Shown here: positions 36,007-45,322 of the stretch, piece after piece | How positions within the stretch are numbered: position 1 is the first letter of the stretch | Layout of the letters: each line of letters starts with the position of its first letter | Source of the DNA: Acidobacteriota bacterium | GTDB taxonomy: Bacteria; Acidobacteriota; Terriglobia; Acidiferrales; UBA7541 | Direction of reading: 5' to 3' | DNA length: 64,000 bases | Assembly (NCBI GenBank): GCA_003223255.1 | Contig: QHYJ01000072.1 | Coordinates: forward strand, 17,300 to 81,299 | Program-made: the position numbers and the translations under genes | Notes under the pieces: generated by a model | Database searches by the model: none | What the model was told of the DNA's origin: nothing | Seen by the model: the letters and a program-made list of their open reading frames with translations, nothing else

Positions 36007-37505
36007 TTAGATGTTGTGCTCTTTCATCTCGCGCACGATGTACTCTGCTTGGCGCAGCGCCAGAGCCACAATGGTCAGCGTGGGATTCGCCGCGCCGGCG
36101 GTGCTCAAGACGCTGCCGTCGGAAATGAACAGATTCTTGATGTCGTGCGTCTGGCCCCATGCATTCGTTACGCCGTCGCGCGGATTTGCGCTCATGCGCG
36201 CCGTGCACATGTTGTGCGTTGCCGGTGGAGTAGGACCGAGCACAATGCGCTTAGCACCAATCGCCTCGTACATCCTGGACATTTGTGCTTGTGCATGCTT
36301 GCGGAGCGCTTGATCGTTAGGGTGATCGTCCACGTGGATGTGGGCGACGGGCAAACCAAATGCATCTTTTACGACAGGGTCCAGGGTGATGCGATTGTCG
36401 GACCGCGGCAGGTCCTCGCCATTGATGAACATGCCAGCCATGTTCCGGTAGTTTTCGACAATGGAAGTAAAGTCCCGGCCCCAACCGTAGGGAAGGCCAA
36501 CGAGAGGAAAGGTCGGCAGATCAAGCGTGACCAGCTCCATGCGATAACCGCCGGCGAAGCCGCGTTTCGGTTCGTTGATGAGTTCGTCCTCGACGACGCC
36601 CGCGATGGTCGCGCCGCGCCAGGAGTAAACCGGCTGTTCAAAAAATCCCCAAACGAATCCGGTGATGTGGTGACAGTAGTTCCTGCCGACTTGTCCGGAA
36701 GAGTTAGCGAGACCCTGCGGAAATTTTGAGGAGGAAGAAAACAGCAGGAGCCGAGGGGTCTCGATGGCGTTGCCGGCGACGCAAACAGCGCGGGCCTTTT
36801 GCCGCTGTTCGCGGCCCTGGCCATCGCGATAGACCACGGCGTTTACTCGCCCGGTGTCTCCGTGTTCGATTCGAATGGCAGTAGATTCGACGCGCAGGTC
36901 GAGATTGCCGGTGGCTTCGGCGCGGGGAATTTCCGTGTAGAGCGCGCTCCACTTCGCGCCGATTTTGCAGCCCTGCACGCAAAAGCCTTGCTGAATGCAA
37001 AAACTGCGCCCGTCGAATGCGCGCGAATTGATCGCCAGATGGCCCGTGTGAACTTGCTGGTAGCCGAGCTTCTTCGCACCTGCATACATGACCTTGAAAT
37101 TATTCGAAGCGGGGAGGCCCGGAACGCCATTCCGGCGAGTGACACCAAGCCGGCGTTCCGCGATCTCGTAATATGTCCTAAGTTCTTTGTAAGTGATCGG
37201 CCAGTCAATCAGCGAAGTGCCAGCGATGTCGTGCCCCCGACGGTTTTGCAGTGCCACACCGGCAGGTTGGGAAAGTCGCGTGCTACGCCCCAAGTGCCAC
37301 TTTGCGTTCGAGCGTCGAGCCAGGTGAGTTGACCGAAGGCTTCGCTGGGGACTTGGGAAAACGCTTCGAGCGATTGCCGCTTGCCCGCTTCGAGCAGAAC
37401 GACTTTGATTCCGCGGCGAGTCAATTCGTGGGCGAGCGTGCCGCCGCCCGCGCCGGAGCCGATAATAACCACAGGGGTGCGGTCAAGAAGATCAATGCTC
37501 GCCAT
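36007..37505 (-). pseudogene. GMC oxidoreductase with internal deletion and frameshift
   Basis: The N-terminal frame (37505 leftward) encodes the FAD-binding start VVIIGSGAGGGTLAHELTRRG and runs to LPVWHCKTVGGTT before leaving frame. The rest continues in another frame from about 37240 as GTSLIDWPITYKELRTYYEIAERRLG to the C-terminal AANPTLTIVALALRQAEY. In GMC enzymes about 20-25 residues (the HWAG...RF region next to the flavin) normally lie between these pieces. That segment is missing and the join is out of frame. The partner small subunit is upstream. The lesion should inactivate the enzyme unless it is an assembly error. Confidence 0.75.
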
Positions 37506-38076
37506 CTCTAATTTCCTCGCGAGTCACGCCAACCGGCATGGGACCGCTGTCTTCTAGCGGCACTTCCGGCAGCCAGCGCAAATCATTGAAGCCGCGAAGC
37601 AGATAGCCGCCCTTTGAAAATGCTTCGCCTTCGTAGCCAAAGTAGGCGTAGGCCAAAGGAGAGGAATAGAGGATCTGGACGGTTCTCAGGCGCATTGTCT
37701 GGAAAAAGGGCGAAGATTCGAATTTCTTTAGCACCTCAATGCGTGTGCTCTCTGAGTTCTTTGCAAAGTCCGGACCGAGATTGGCAATGCCTTCGCGGAG
37801 AGTCTTAAGAAGTTTCTCGTCTTTGCTTGCGTCGGCGTCAATGGCCGGAATCACGAGAGCATAGGCAGCGTCGTCGAGCTCGTCATGGGGCATCAGGGTT
37901 CGAGCCACGGCCAAAAGCGTCGCGCCCTCTGAGCTAGTAAGCGAGGTCAGGTCGACGGCCCAGGCGGGGCCGCGAGCGATCCTGGCCAATGGACTTCCCG
38001 GGATGACCAGGCCAGCGAGGAAGCCAGTCGTAGTCTTGAGGAGTTTGCGGCGATTGAGGTGAACAAGCTCGTCCAT
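37492..38076 (-). CDS. Gluconate-2-dehydrogenase subunit-3-like protein with Tat signal
   Basis: This is about a 194-residue protein. A twin-arginine-type leader (NRRKLLKTTTGFLAGLV) is followed by the subunit-3 domain: EGATLLAVARTLMPHDELDD, IDADASKDEKLLKTLREG, and FYGYEGEAF-like AYFGYEGEAFSKGGYLLRGFNDLRW. These small subunits help export GMC dehydrogenases to the periplasm and transfer electrons. It overlaps the start of the GMC gene by 14 bases. The ATG at 38076 is chosen because it places the RR motif properly; no strong ribosome site is visible. Confidence 0.8.
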   Translation of the reverse strand: MDELVHLNRRKLLKTTTGFLAGLVIPGSPLARIARGPAWAVDLTSLTSSEGATLLAVARTLMPHDELDDAAYALVIPAIDADASKDEKLLKTLREGIANLGPDFAKNSESTRIEVLKKFESSPFFQTMRLRTVQILYSSPLAYAYFGYEGEAFSKGGYLLRGFNDLRWLPEVPLEDSGPMPVGVTREEIRDGEH

Positions 38077-38328
38077 ACAGAAAGAAAAAAGACGCGCGAA
38101 TACCGGTTCGCAGCGATGTTCTCGCTGACAGAGAGCGGCTCTGTCGCATTCCGGCAAGGGCGATGTTAGGAAGAGGCGTCTGTACTGTCAAGCGAGTTTT
38201 CGCTACCCTCTTTACCGCGAATTGGCAAATAGCGGCGACCGGCCTGAAGGTACGCCGCTACGTTCCGGATCTTTTGGCCGAAACTCGGAAATGCTTCTGT
38301 TCCACTGCCGGGAGCGTACACTCATCGC

Positions 38329-39687
38329 ATGAATCTGCTTGATTCTCTCTTCCGGTCGGCGGCGGTTGACGCGGTATTCTCGGATGCAGCGACGCTGCAA
38401 GGGATGCTCGATTTTGAGGCCGCGCTGGCGCGGGCGGAATCGCGCGCTGGCGTAATGCCGGCCGAGGCAGCAGCGGCAATTGCGGCTCACTGTAAAGCGG
38501 AGCTGTTCGATCACGCCGCTTTGGCGCAAGGCGCGGCGCGCGCCGGAAATCTCGCGATTCCGCTGGTGAAGCAACTAACCACGTTGGTTGCCGCGAAAAA
38601 CAAGGAAGCGGCGCGCTTTGTGCATTGGGGCGCCACCAGCCAGGATGCCGTCGACACGGGCCGGGTCCTGCAGTTGCGGAAAGCGCTCAAATTGCTCGAG
38701 GGCGATTTAAACGGGCTGGTCGAATCGCTTGCCACATTAGCCGAGCAGCATCGTGCCACTCTCATCGCCGGGCGCACATGGATGCAGCATGCATTGCCCA
38801 CTACGCTGGGAGCGAAGATTGCGGCGTGGCTCGACGCTTTGCTCCGGCATCGCCAGCGGCTGGAGGAAACGGGAAATCGCTGTCTGGTGCTGCAATTTGG
38901 GGGAGCGGTTGGTACGCTCGCCGCTCTGGGGAGCCGCGGACTGGAGGTCGCGAAGGCACTCGCTGCGGAACTGAAACTTGGGTTGCCGCGGCTGGCGTGG
39001 CACAGCAATCGCGATCGCATAACGGAAATTGGCGCAACCTTAGGAATACTCGCGGGAACTGTGGGAAAAATCGCGCGCGACCTTGCGCTGCACATGCAAA
39101 CGGAAGTGGCGGAAATTTTCGAACCTGCGGAAGAAGGGCGGGGCGGGTCTTCGACGATGCCGCACAAGCGCAATCCCGTGAGCTGTGCGGTGATGCTCGG
39201 AGCGGCGCTTCGAGTGCCGGCCCTGGTTGCCGGCTTGCTTGCTTCGATGATGCAAGAGGAGGAGCGCGGCTTGGGCGGTTGGCATGCGGAATGGGAGCCG
39301 CTGCCGGAAATTGTGCAGCTGACTGCTGGCGCGCTTCACCACCTGGCCACCATCGCGCCAAAACTGGAAATTGACGTGGAGCGCATGAAGAAGAATCTCG
39401 ACCTGACGGACGGCTTGATTTATGCAGAAGCGGTAAGCATGGCGCTCGCCGAGAAAATGGCCAGAGCAGAGGCGCACGAAATCGTGCAATCGGCGTGCGT
39501 CCGGGCGGTGCGCGAAAGGCGAAATTTGCGGGACGCTTTGAGCGCCGATCCGAAGATCGCGGGGCTGCTTTCGGCGGCCGAGTTGGACCGCTTGTTTGAC
39601 CCACGAAAATATCTGGGGATGGCAGAAGAATATGTCCGACGAGTGGTTGCTGCGAGCCGGAGCGCACTTTCCGAGAGAAGAAAATAG
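38329..39687 (+). CDS. pcaB: 3-carboxy-cis,cis-muconate cycloisomerase
   Basis: This is a 452-residue member of the fumarase/aspartase superfamily. It starts LLDSLFRSAAVDAVFSDAA and carries the signature GSSTMPHKRNP, with HWGATSQDAVDTG and QFGGAVGTLAALG in the right order. It converts 3-carboxymuconate, the product of protocatechuate 3,4-dioxygenase, to 4-carboxymuconolactone. It is followed after 5 bases by the pcaD remnant and then pcaC. Confidence 0.93.
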   Translation: MNLLDSLFRSAAVDAVFSDAATLQGMLDFEAALARAESRAGVMPAEAAAAIAAHCKAELFDHAALAQGAARAGNLAIPLVKQLTTLVAAKNKEAARFVHWGATSQDAVDTGRVLQLRKALKLLEGDLNGLVESLATLAEQHRATLIAGRTWMQHALPTTLGAKIAAWLDALLRHRQRLEETGNRCLVLQFGGAVGTLAALGSRGLEVAKALAAELKLGLPRLAWHSNRDRITEIGATLGILAGTVGKIARDLALHMQTEVAEIFEPAEEGRGGSSTMPHKRNPVSCAVMLGAALRVPALVAGLLASMMQEEERGLGGWHAEWEPLPEIVQLTAGALHHLATIAPKLEIDVERMKKNLDLTDGLIYAEAVSMALAEKMARAEAHEIVQSACVRAVRERRNLRDALSADPKIAGLLSAAELDRLFDPRKYLGMAEEYVRRVVAASRSALSERRK

Positions 39688-39692
39688 ACGCT

Positions 39693-39964
39693 ATGCCCTT
39701 TGCTGAACTTGGGGACGCGCGAATCCATTACCGTCTGGAAGGTCCGGAAGCCGCGCCAGTGGTGGTGTTTTCCAATTCGCTGGGCGCAGACTATTCGATG
39801 TGGAATCCGTAAGCGACTTCATGGGCGAATAAGTTTCGAATCCTGCGCTACGACACGCGCGGACACGGACAAAGCTCGGTGACGCGGGGGGCCGTATTCG
39901 ATTGATCAGCTCGCCAAAGATGCAGTCAACTTGCTGGCAAGTTAACGCATTTCTCGAAGCGTGA
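39693..39964 (+). pseudogene. pcaD: 3-oxoadipate enol-lactonase gene reduced to its two ends
   Basis: The frame begins MPFAELGDARIHYRLEG and reads VVVFSNSLGADYSMWNP before a TAA at 39810-39812, where Gln is usual. It continues RILRYDTRGHGQSS and shifts frame at a run of six G's near 39888. It then goes on PYSIDQLAKDAVNLLAS and jumps out of frame to VNAFLEA and a stop at 39962-39964. A normal enzyme is about 260 residues, so roughly 170 internal residues including the catalytic serine elbow are gone. The remaining ends fit the canonical termini closely. The activity must come from elsewhere. Confidence 0.85.
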
Positions 39965-39973
39965 GGAGGGCCG

Positions 39974-40351
39974 ATGGACGAACGCCAGCGCTATGAAGAG
40001 GGGATGAAAGTGCGGCGCGCGGTGCTCGGCGATTCCCACGTGGATGCGGCGCTCAAGAACCGCAACGAATTCAACGAGGCGTTCCAGGAATTGATCACGC
40101 GGTACGCATGGGGAGAAATCTGGACGCGGCCGGGCCTGCCAAGAGAGACGCGCAGCATGCTTACGGTGGCGATGATGGTGGCGCTGAACCGCGAAGAAGA
40201 ACTTCGCATGCACCTGCGGGCGGCGGTGAACAACGGTGTGACGCGCGAGCAGATTCGGGAAGTCCTGCTGCAAACGGCGATCTATTGCGGCGTACCTGCG
40301 GCGAATACTGCATTTCGTATCGCGGAAGAAGTATTCTACGGGCAGAAATAG
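39974..40351 (+). CDS. pcaC: 4-carboxymuconolactone decarboxylase
   Basis: This is a 125-residue protein of the AhpD-like fold with RYEEGMKVRRAVLGDSHVDAAL, TRYAWGEIWTRPGLPRETRS and EQIREVLLQTAIYCGVPAAN, all typical of PcaC. GAGGAGG lies 5 bases before the ATG. It decarboxylates 4-carboxymuconolactone to 3-oxoadipate enol-lactone, whose hydrolysis would need the lost pcaD. Confidence 0.93.
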   Translation: MDERQRYEEGMKVRRAVLGDSHVDAALKNRNEFNEAFQELITRYAWGEIWTRPGLPRETRSMLTVAMMVALNREEELRMHLRAAVNNGVTREQIREVLLQTAIYCGVPAANTAFRIAEEVFYGQK

Positions 40352-40539
40352 CCATTCAAAACGCATCGCGTGCGGGATTTAAGTACAGACTGACTGCCGA
40401 GGTGGGAAAGGAGCGTCCCTTCGACCGCACTCAGGGCTAAAGTGTACTGCCCTGCGGTAAGCAAGATGGCGGGATAAACCCGCCGGTACAAGGACCGCGC
40501 GAAACACGCTGGGCGCATCGCAGGTGGTCTGGAGAGAGC

Positions 40540-42684
40540 ATGAGTCGAAGAGAATTTTCGGTTGTTATGATTGGCCTTACGCTGTTGAGCGTTGCGGGCT
40601 GCCATTCGAAATTAGGAGCTGGCGATTCGCGAGGAGCGGCGAAATCTCCGGCCAGTGTAGACAGCGAACGAATCCTGCATGCGGACAAAGAGCCGGGGAA
40701 CTGGATGAGCCATGGGCGGACATACAGTGAGCAGCGCTTTAGTCCACTGAAGCAGATCGATGATCAAAACGTGGGGCGGCTCGGACTGGCGTGGTACGTG
40801 GACCTCGACGTGCGGCGTGGTCAGGAATCGACGCCCATCGTCGTCGACGGCGTGATGTACTTCACGACGGCTTGGAGCAAGGTTTTTGCGGTGAAAGCAG
40901 CAACCGGGGAGAAGCTTTGGTCTTACGATCCCAAGGTTCCGCCGGAGTGGGCGGTGAATGCGTGCTGCGACGTCGTGAATCGCGGCGTGGCGGTTTGGCA
41001 GGGAAAAGTTTTTGTCGGCAGTTTGGACGGACGTCTTGTGGCGCTGGACGCCGCGACGGGAAAGGTGGTGTGGGAAACACTGACGATTGACCGAGAATTT
41101 CGGTACACGATCACGGGCGCGCCGCGCGTTGTGAAAGGCAAAGTGCTGATCGGAAACGGCGGAGCGGAAATGGGAGTGCGGGGTTACATTTCTGCGTACG
41201 ATGCGGAAACCGGGAAATTGGCGTGGCGCTTCTACACCGTGCCGGGCGATCCGGCGGAGCCGTTCGAAGCGCCAATCCTCGAAAAGGCTGTGAAGACTTG
41301 GACGGGAACCTGGTGGAAGCTCGGTGGCGGAGGAACGGTTTGGGAATCGATGGCCCACGATCCGGACCTGGATTTGCTGTATTTCGGCACTGGCAACGGA
41401 ACTTTCTGGGACCAGAGCGCGCGAAGCCCGAAGGGCGGGGACAACCTTTTCACTTCTTCGGTGGTGGCGGTCAAACCAGACACAGGCGAATACGCCTGGC
41501 ATTATCAGGAAACGCCAGGCGATACTTGGGACTTCGATTCGGCGGAGCAGATCGTTCTCGCGGATCTCTCGATTGGCGGCGCTGCGCGAAAAGTGTTGCT
41601 GCATGCGCCAAAAAACGGATTCTTCTACGTGCTGGATCGCGCGACGGGCGAAGTGATTTCCGCGAGGCCGTACACGGAGGTCAAGTGGGCAGACGGAATC
41701 GATTTGAAGACAGGGCGCCCCATCGAGCGCGCGGGTGCGCGGTATAAGAAGGGAGACAAGGGAGTCGCAATGGCGCCAGGTCCGCTGGGCGGGCATAGCT
41801 GGCACTCGATGTCGTACAGTCCGATGACAGGATTGGTCTACTTTCCTGTGCAGGACGCAGGTTTCTTCTACAAGTCCGATGAGCATTTCCAAGAAAAGGA
41901 ATTGGCGATTAATACGGCGACTGATTTTGTCGCAGCCGGCTTGCCGCAGCAGCCGGAGGTCAAGAGGAACATCCTCAACAGCATCAAGGGTCACCTCTCG
42001 GCGTGGGATCCCGTGCAGCAGAAAGAAGTTTGGCGCGTGGAACGGACGAGTCCTGTGAACGGCGGAGTTCTTTCGACAGCAGGGAGTCTTGTTTTTGAAG
42101 GCACGGCGCAAGGAAATCTCGAAGCGTATCGCGCCACGACCGGTGAGAAGCTCTGGTCGACTGACGCGCAGAGCGGAGTCGTAGCCGCGCCCGTCACGTA
42201 TACCGTTGGCGGAGAACAGTTCGTTGCTGTGGTCGTTGGCTGGGGAGGCGTATTTCCTTTAGCGGGCGGAGAAATTGCGCTGAAATCCGGAAGAGCACAG
42301 AACGTCAGCCGCGTGCTGGCTTTTAAATTGGATGGCGAGCAGAGCCTGCCGCCGCTGCCACAGGCTGCGCAACCGCAATTAAAGCCGCCGCGCCCGACAG
42401 CGAGCACAGCGGTCGTGCGAAAAGGCGAGGAACTTTACCAGCGTTACTGCTCCGGTTGTCACGGCGATGTGGGCGTAAGCGGTGGTGTGCTGCCCGATCT
42501 GCGCTATTCCGGGGCGCTGAAGAACGCCCGGTGGGAGGAGGTGATCCTTGGCGGCTCGCTGAAATCTTTCGGCATGGTTTCGTTCTCCAAAGAGCTTTCG
42601 AAGCCAGACGCCGAAGCGATTCGCGCGTACGTGATTTTTCGCGCAAATCAATCCGCGGCGGAGATAAACGCGGAGAACCGCTAG
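40540..42684 (+). CDS. PQQ-dependent quinohaemoprotein alcohol dehydrogenase (lipoprotein, lanthanide-type site)
   Basis: This is a 714-residue protein. The lipobox VAGC ends at Cys21. The eight-bladed quinoprotein domain has the vicinal disulfide Cys142-Cys143 and metal ligands Glu210 and Asn286. The catalytic Asp331 lies in DTWDFD, and Asp333, two residues on, is the extra ligand that marks lanthanide-dependent members. A C-terminal cytochrome c has the C-S-G-C-H motif. It should oxidise alcohols (possibly vanillyl-type) in the periplasm and pass electrons to its own haem. It lies downstream of the pca genes, with 188 bases between. Confidence 0.88.
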   Translation: MSRREFSVVMIGLTLLSVAGCHSKLGAGDSRGAAKSPASVDSERILHADKEPGNWMSHGRTYSEQRFSPLKQIDDQNVGRLGLAWYVDLDVRRGQESTPIVVDGVMYFTTAWSKVFAVKAATGEKLWSYDPKVPPEWAVNACCDVVNRGVAVWQGKVFVGSLDGRLVALDAATGKVVWETLTIDREFRYTITGAPRVVKGKVLIGNGGAEMGVRGYISAYDAETGKLAWRFYTVPGDPAEPFEAPILEKAVKTWTGTWWKLGGGGTVWESMAHDPDLDLLYFGTGNGTFWDQSARSPKGGDNLFTSSVVAVKPDTGEYAWHYQETPGDTWDFDSAEQIVLADLSIGGAARKVLLHAPKNGFFYVLDRATGEVISARPYTEVKWADGIDLKTGRPIERAGARYKKGDKGVAMAPGPLGGHSWHSMSYSPMTGLVYFPVQDAGFFYKSDEHFQEKELAINTATDFVAAGLPQQPEVKRNILNSIKGHLSAWDPVQQKEVWRVERTSPVNGGVLSTAGSLVFEGTAQGNLEAYRATTGEKLWSTDAQSGVVAAPVTYTVGGEQFVAVVVGWGGVFPLAGGEIALKSGRAQNVSRVLAFKLDGEQSLPPLPQAAQPQLKPPRPTASTAVVRKGEELYQRYCSGCHGDVGVSGGVLPDLRYSGALKNARWEEVILGGSLKSFGMVSFSKELSKPDAEAIRAYVIFRANQSAAEINAENR

Positions 42685-42710
42685 AGGTTGGCGAGACGGA
42701 GGGAGTTGGT

Positions 42711-43562
42711 CTAGCTGCGGAATTGAGCGATGGTGGTTTGGAAGGCTCTCGTGACGATTTCTTCCAAAGATTTTTGACGAAGTTCCTGCGAGAGAACTTC
42801 GATTCCAAACGGACCTGTGTAACCCGCTTTCTGCACGGCATTGATAAAGCCCTTCACGTCGAATTCGCCTTCGCCGCAAAACCGCCGGTGATTGATCGTG
42901 TCTTCGTGCAGGTTCCAAGGCGCTTCGAACGTGCCGTCGTTAAGTTCCACGCTGACAAGAGATGTCGCAGGGATGCGGGATAGCTCTTCGTAAGAGACGC
43001 GCATTTTCGCAATGTGCCAGAGGTCGAGAATGATGCCGCCGTTTCTTGCGCCCGCCCCTTCAATCATGGTGAGGGAGTCTTTGAGCGTATCGATCATGGC
43101 GAAAGGCATGACTTCGAAGCCGATAGTGATTCCTTGCTCCGCGGCGTCCGCACACAAGGCGGCGAAAGATTCAATCAGACGCGGCATGGGGGTGATTTTG
43201 CGCTCGAAATCGCCGACCTTGAGGTGGTGGGCGTTGAGAACACGGGCGGCTTCGAAAAGTTTTTTCTTCTCGAGATCGGATTGTTTCTTTTCTTCGCCGT
43301 CACGAAACCAATCGCGCAGAAACTCGAGCTCGATATGTTTCATGCCGTTATCGTCGAGGATTTGCTTCATCTCCTCGAGGCTTCTGCTTTCCAATGTGTG
43401 ATACAAATCGGCATGCCAGATGCCAAAGCCTTTGAAACCCGCTCTCGCGGCGGCTTCCACGCGATCGCGGAATTCGAAAGCGCTATATTCGCGGTCAGAG
43501 TGAGGCTCAGCTTCGCCGGCAAGGGTCCAATAGGATGCAAGTAGCTCGATCTCTTGTTTCAT
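42711..43562 (-). CDS. TIM-barrel isomerase/epimerase or dehydratase family protein
   Basis: This is about a 283-residue protein of the xylose-isomerase-like TIM-barrel family. It has FKGFGIWHADLYH, HIELEFLRDWF, ITIGFEVMPFAM, GIILDLWHIAK and PFGIEVLSQELRQ, where Glu, Asp, His and Glu residues could bind a metal. The same fold includes 3-dehydroshikimate dehydratases that make protocatechuate, which would suit this island, but sugar epimerases are equally possible. A GGGAG lies 9 bases before the ATG at 43562. It overlaps no other gene and follows the MFS gene in the same direction. Confidence 0.7.
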   Translation of the reverse strand: MKQEIELLASYWTLAGEAEPHSDREYSAFEFRDRVEAAARAGFKGFGIWHADLYHTLESRSLEEMKQILDDNGMKHIELEFLRDWFRDGEEKKQSDLEKKKLFEAARVLNAHHLKVGDFERKITPMPRLIESFAALCADAAEQGITIGFEVMPFAMIDTLKDSLTMIEGAGARNGGIILDLWHIAKMRVSYEELSRIPATSLVSVELNDGTFEAPWNLHEDTINHRRFCGEGEFDVKGFINAVQKAGYTGPFGIEVLSQELRQKSLEEIVTRAFQTTIAQFRS

Positions 43563-43594
43563 GCGTAGCAACTCCCGGTTTCGGGAAGGCTCCC

Positions 43595-44896
43595 TCAACT
43601 CGCAGGTGCAACTTCGGCGTCAGGGATTTTTGCGGCGCGTTCCGGGGGAGATGGCATGGTGGCGAAGAGCAGCGCAACGATTCCTCCACCAGCAAGGATC
43701 ATATTGATTTCGAAGGCCGCCGTGTAGCTTGCGTAAAGGTCGAACAGCTTTCCACCGATGAAGCCTGCGGGTGAGCAGAAAACCGCCGTGAGGAGGATTG
43801 CCGTGCCATTCAGCGTGGGGAAAGCCGCGGGGCCGTAAAAGTGCGCTGTGGAAGTGTTCAAGCAGATGAAGGTCCAGCCGAATGCCGTGCCGTAAAAAAT
43901 GGCTGCCAGGAAAGCGATCCACAGCGCGTTTGGACTAACATGGAGCGCCAGGGCGGAGCCAATCAGGTAGCAGCCTAGCCCTAACGCAAAAGCCAAGCGC
44001 GCAGTGAAGCGGTCCATCAGCCATCCGCCGATCAAACGGCCGCCTACGGCGGCAATGCTAAGTAAACCCATTGCCCAGGCGGCATCGCCGGATGAAATGC
44101 CCGCCCCTTTGAGGTGCAAGAGCCCGTGGGCGACGAAAAAAAAGAATGGGAACTGCGAAGCGATGCCGCCGATGACGATCATCCAATAAGCGGGGGTGCC
44201 GTACGCCTGGCGCGTGGTCCACGGGAATGTCGTAACCAGCGAAGAAGCAGCTATGGGGCTGACGGACCTGTTCGGGATAATGCGGCCGTCGGCAACTTGG
44301 CCCAAGTCTTCCGGGCGTTCCTTCACGAAGAGCAAGGCCAGGATGCCAGACAGAATGGTGACCCCGGACACAACGAGCCAAGCGAGGCGCCAGTTTCCCC
44401 CGGTGGCGGCCAAGATGTGGTTGATGAGAGGCGCCCCGAAGAAGCCCGCGAATCCCGAGGCGCTCAGCGTTACCGCCATGGCCCTGCCGCGGTAGCGCAC
44501 GAACCAGCGGGTGACGGCAGTGGCCGCGGGAACGATGGTGCCAAAGCTGATTCCCGTTCCGGCGAGCACTCCAAAGCCCAAAAGGTAATGCCACGGCCGC
44601 GTCGCGACCAAAGAGAGCCACAGAGCTCCAGCGAGAATTAGAGAAGAACCAAGCGCAAAGGTCCAGCGGATGCCGCAACGAAGAATCGCGGCTGCAACCA
44701 ACAAGGAAGGAAGGCCCACAAAGAGATTCAGCAGCGTGAATCCGAGTCCGTACATACTGCGGCTCATGACGATGTCATTTCGCATGTACGTGTTGACGAC
44801 GGTTCCCCCGTAGTAGGGGAATCCCATGTTGAGAAAATCAAGAAACCAGAGGATGCCGACCAGTTTCCAGCCATAGAAAGATTTGGTTTCGGTCAT
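43595..44896 (-). CDS. MFS transporter (OFA/monocarboxylate-like)
   Basis: This is a 433-residue membrane protein with 12 predicted helices. It has RWFVRYRGRAMAVTLSASGFAG (the conserved loop between helices 4 and 5) and GGRLIGGWLMDRF (loop 8-9). It resembles MCT/OFA-type permeases for organic acids. With its position among aromatic catabolic genes it is a candidate importer for an aromatic or dicarboxylic acid. It is likely cotranscribed with the TIM-barrel gene. Confidence 0.82.
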   Translation of the reverse strand: MTETKSFYGWKLVGILWFLDFLNMGFPYYGGTVVNTYMRNDIVMSRSMYGLGFTLLNLFVGLPSLLVAAAILRCGIRWTFALGSSLILAGALWLSLVATRPWHYLLGFGVLAGTGISFGTIVPAATAVTRWFVRYRGRAMAVTLSASGFAGFFGAPLINHILAATGGNWRLAWLVVSGVTILSGILALLFVKERPEDLGQVADGRIIPNRSVSPIAASSLVTTFPWTTRQAYGTPAYWMIVIGGIASQFPFFFFVAHGLLHLKGAGISSGDAAWAMGLLSIAAVGGRLIGGWLMDRFTARLAFALGLGCYLIGSALALHVSPNALWIAFLAAIFYGTAFGWTFICLNTSTAHFYGPAAFPTLNGTAILLTAVFCSPAGFIGGKLFDLYASYTAAFEINMILAGGGIVALLFATMPSPPERAAKIPDAEVAPAS

Positions 44897-45322
44897 ACTG
44901 GGCCCATCAACCTCGGGCTCTTCGCCGACACTCCTCGTTGTTCAATTGCTGTCGCAATGACACGCTTGTCGCTGGCAGGAGCTTGCGCCGAGCAAAAGGA
45001 AACCACAACGAGCCCAGCCATTCGTCAGAACCTCCAGCACGGAGCGGTGGGAGTCGCGCGCCGGATTTTCTTCCGGCCTGGGACATGCTTACTCTCCTTG
45101 TATCTCGGTGTCAATCGAGCCCAGCAGTGGGCTCAACAGAAATCTCAACTACCAGTAAGGGTACCAACCATGAATAAGCCATTCAAATGCTGGCTTTGTT
45201 CCTTGACCGCAAGCCCAGGAAAGCGGGTTACGCAAGGGTTCCCTTTGATTCTTGCCTGTTTGACTGGGTGAAACGGAGATCGATATTTTGTATGATGCGC
45301 TTTCGCAGGAGGTGAGGGAAAA
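44897..45322 (+). promoter_or_regulatory. Intergenic region with a likely promoter for the MetE-like gene
   Basis: No gene is supported. TTGACT (45260-45265) and TATTTT (45284-45289), 18 bases apart, form a plausible promoter ending about 35 bases before the MetE-like start. A 7-bp hairpin (GAGCCCA-GCAG-TGGGCTC, 45117-45134) lies further upstream. Confidence 0.4.

Noticed and set aside
40612-42111. A 499-codon open frame opposite the PQQ dehydrogenase gene
   Set aside because: It is a shadow frame: arginine- and histidine-rich with no family features, while the plus-strand frame carries all quinoprotein motifs.
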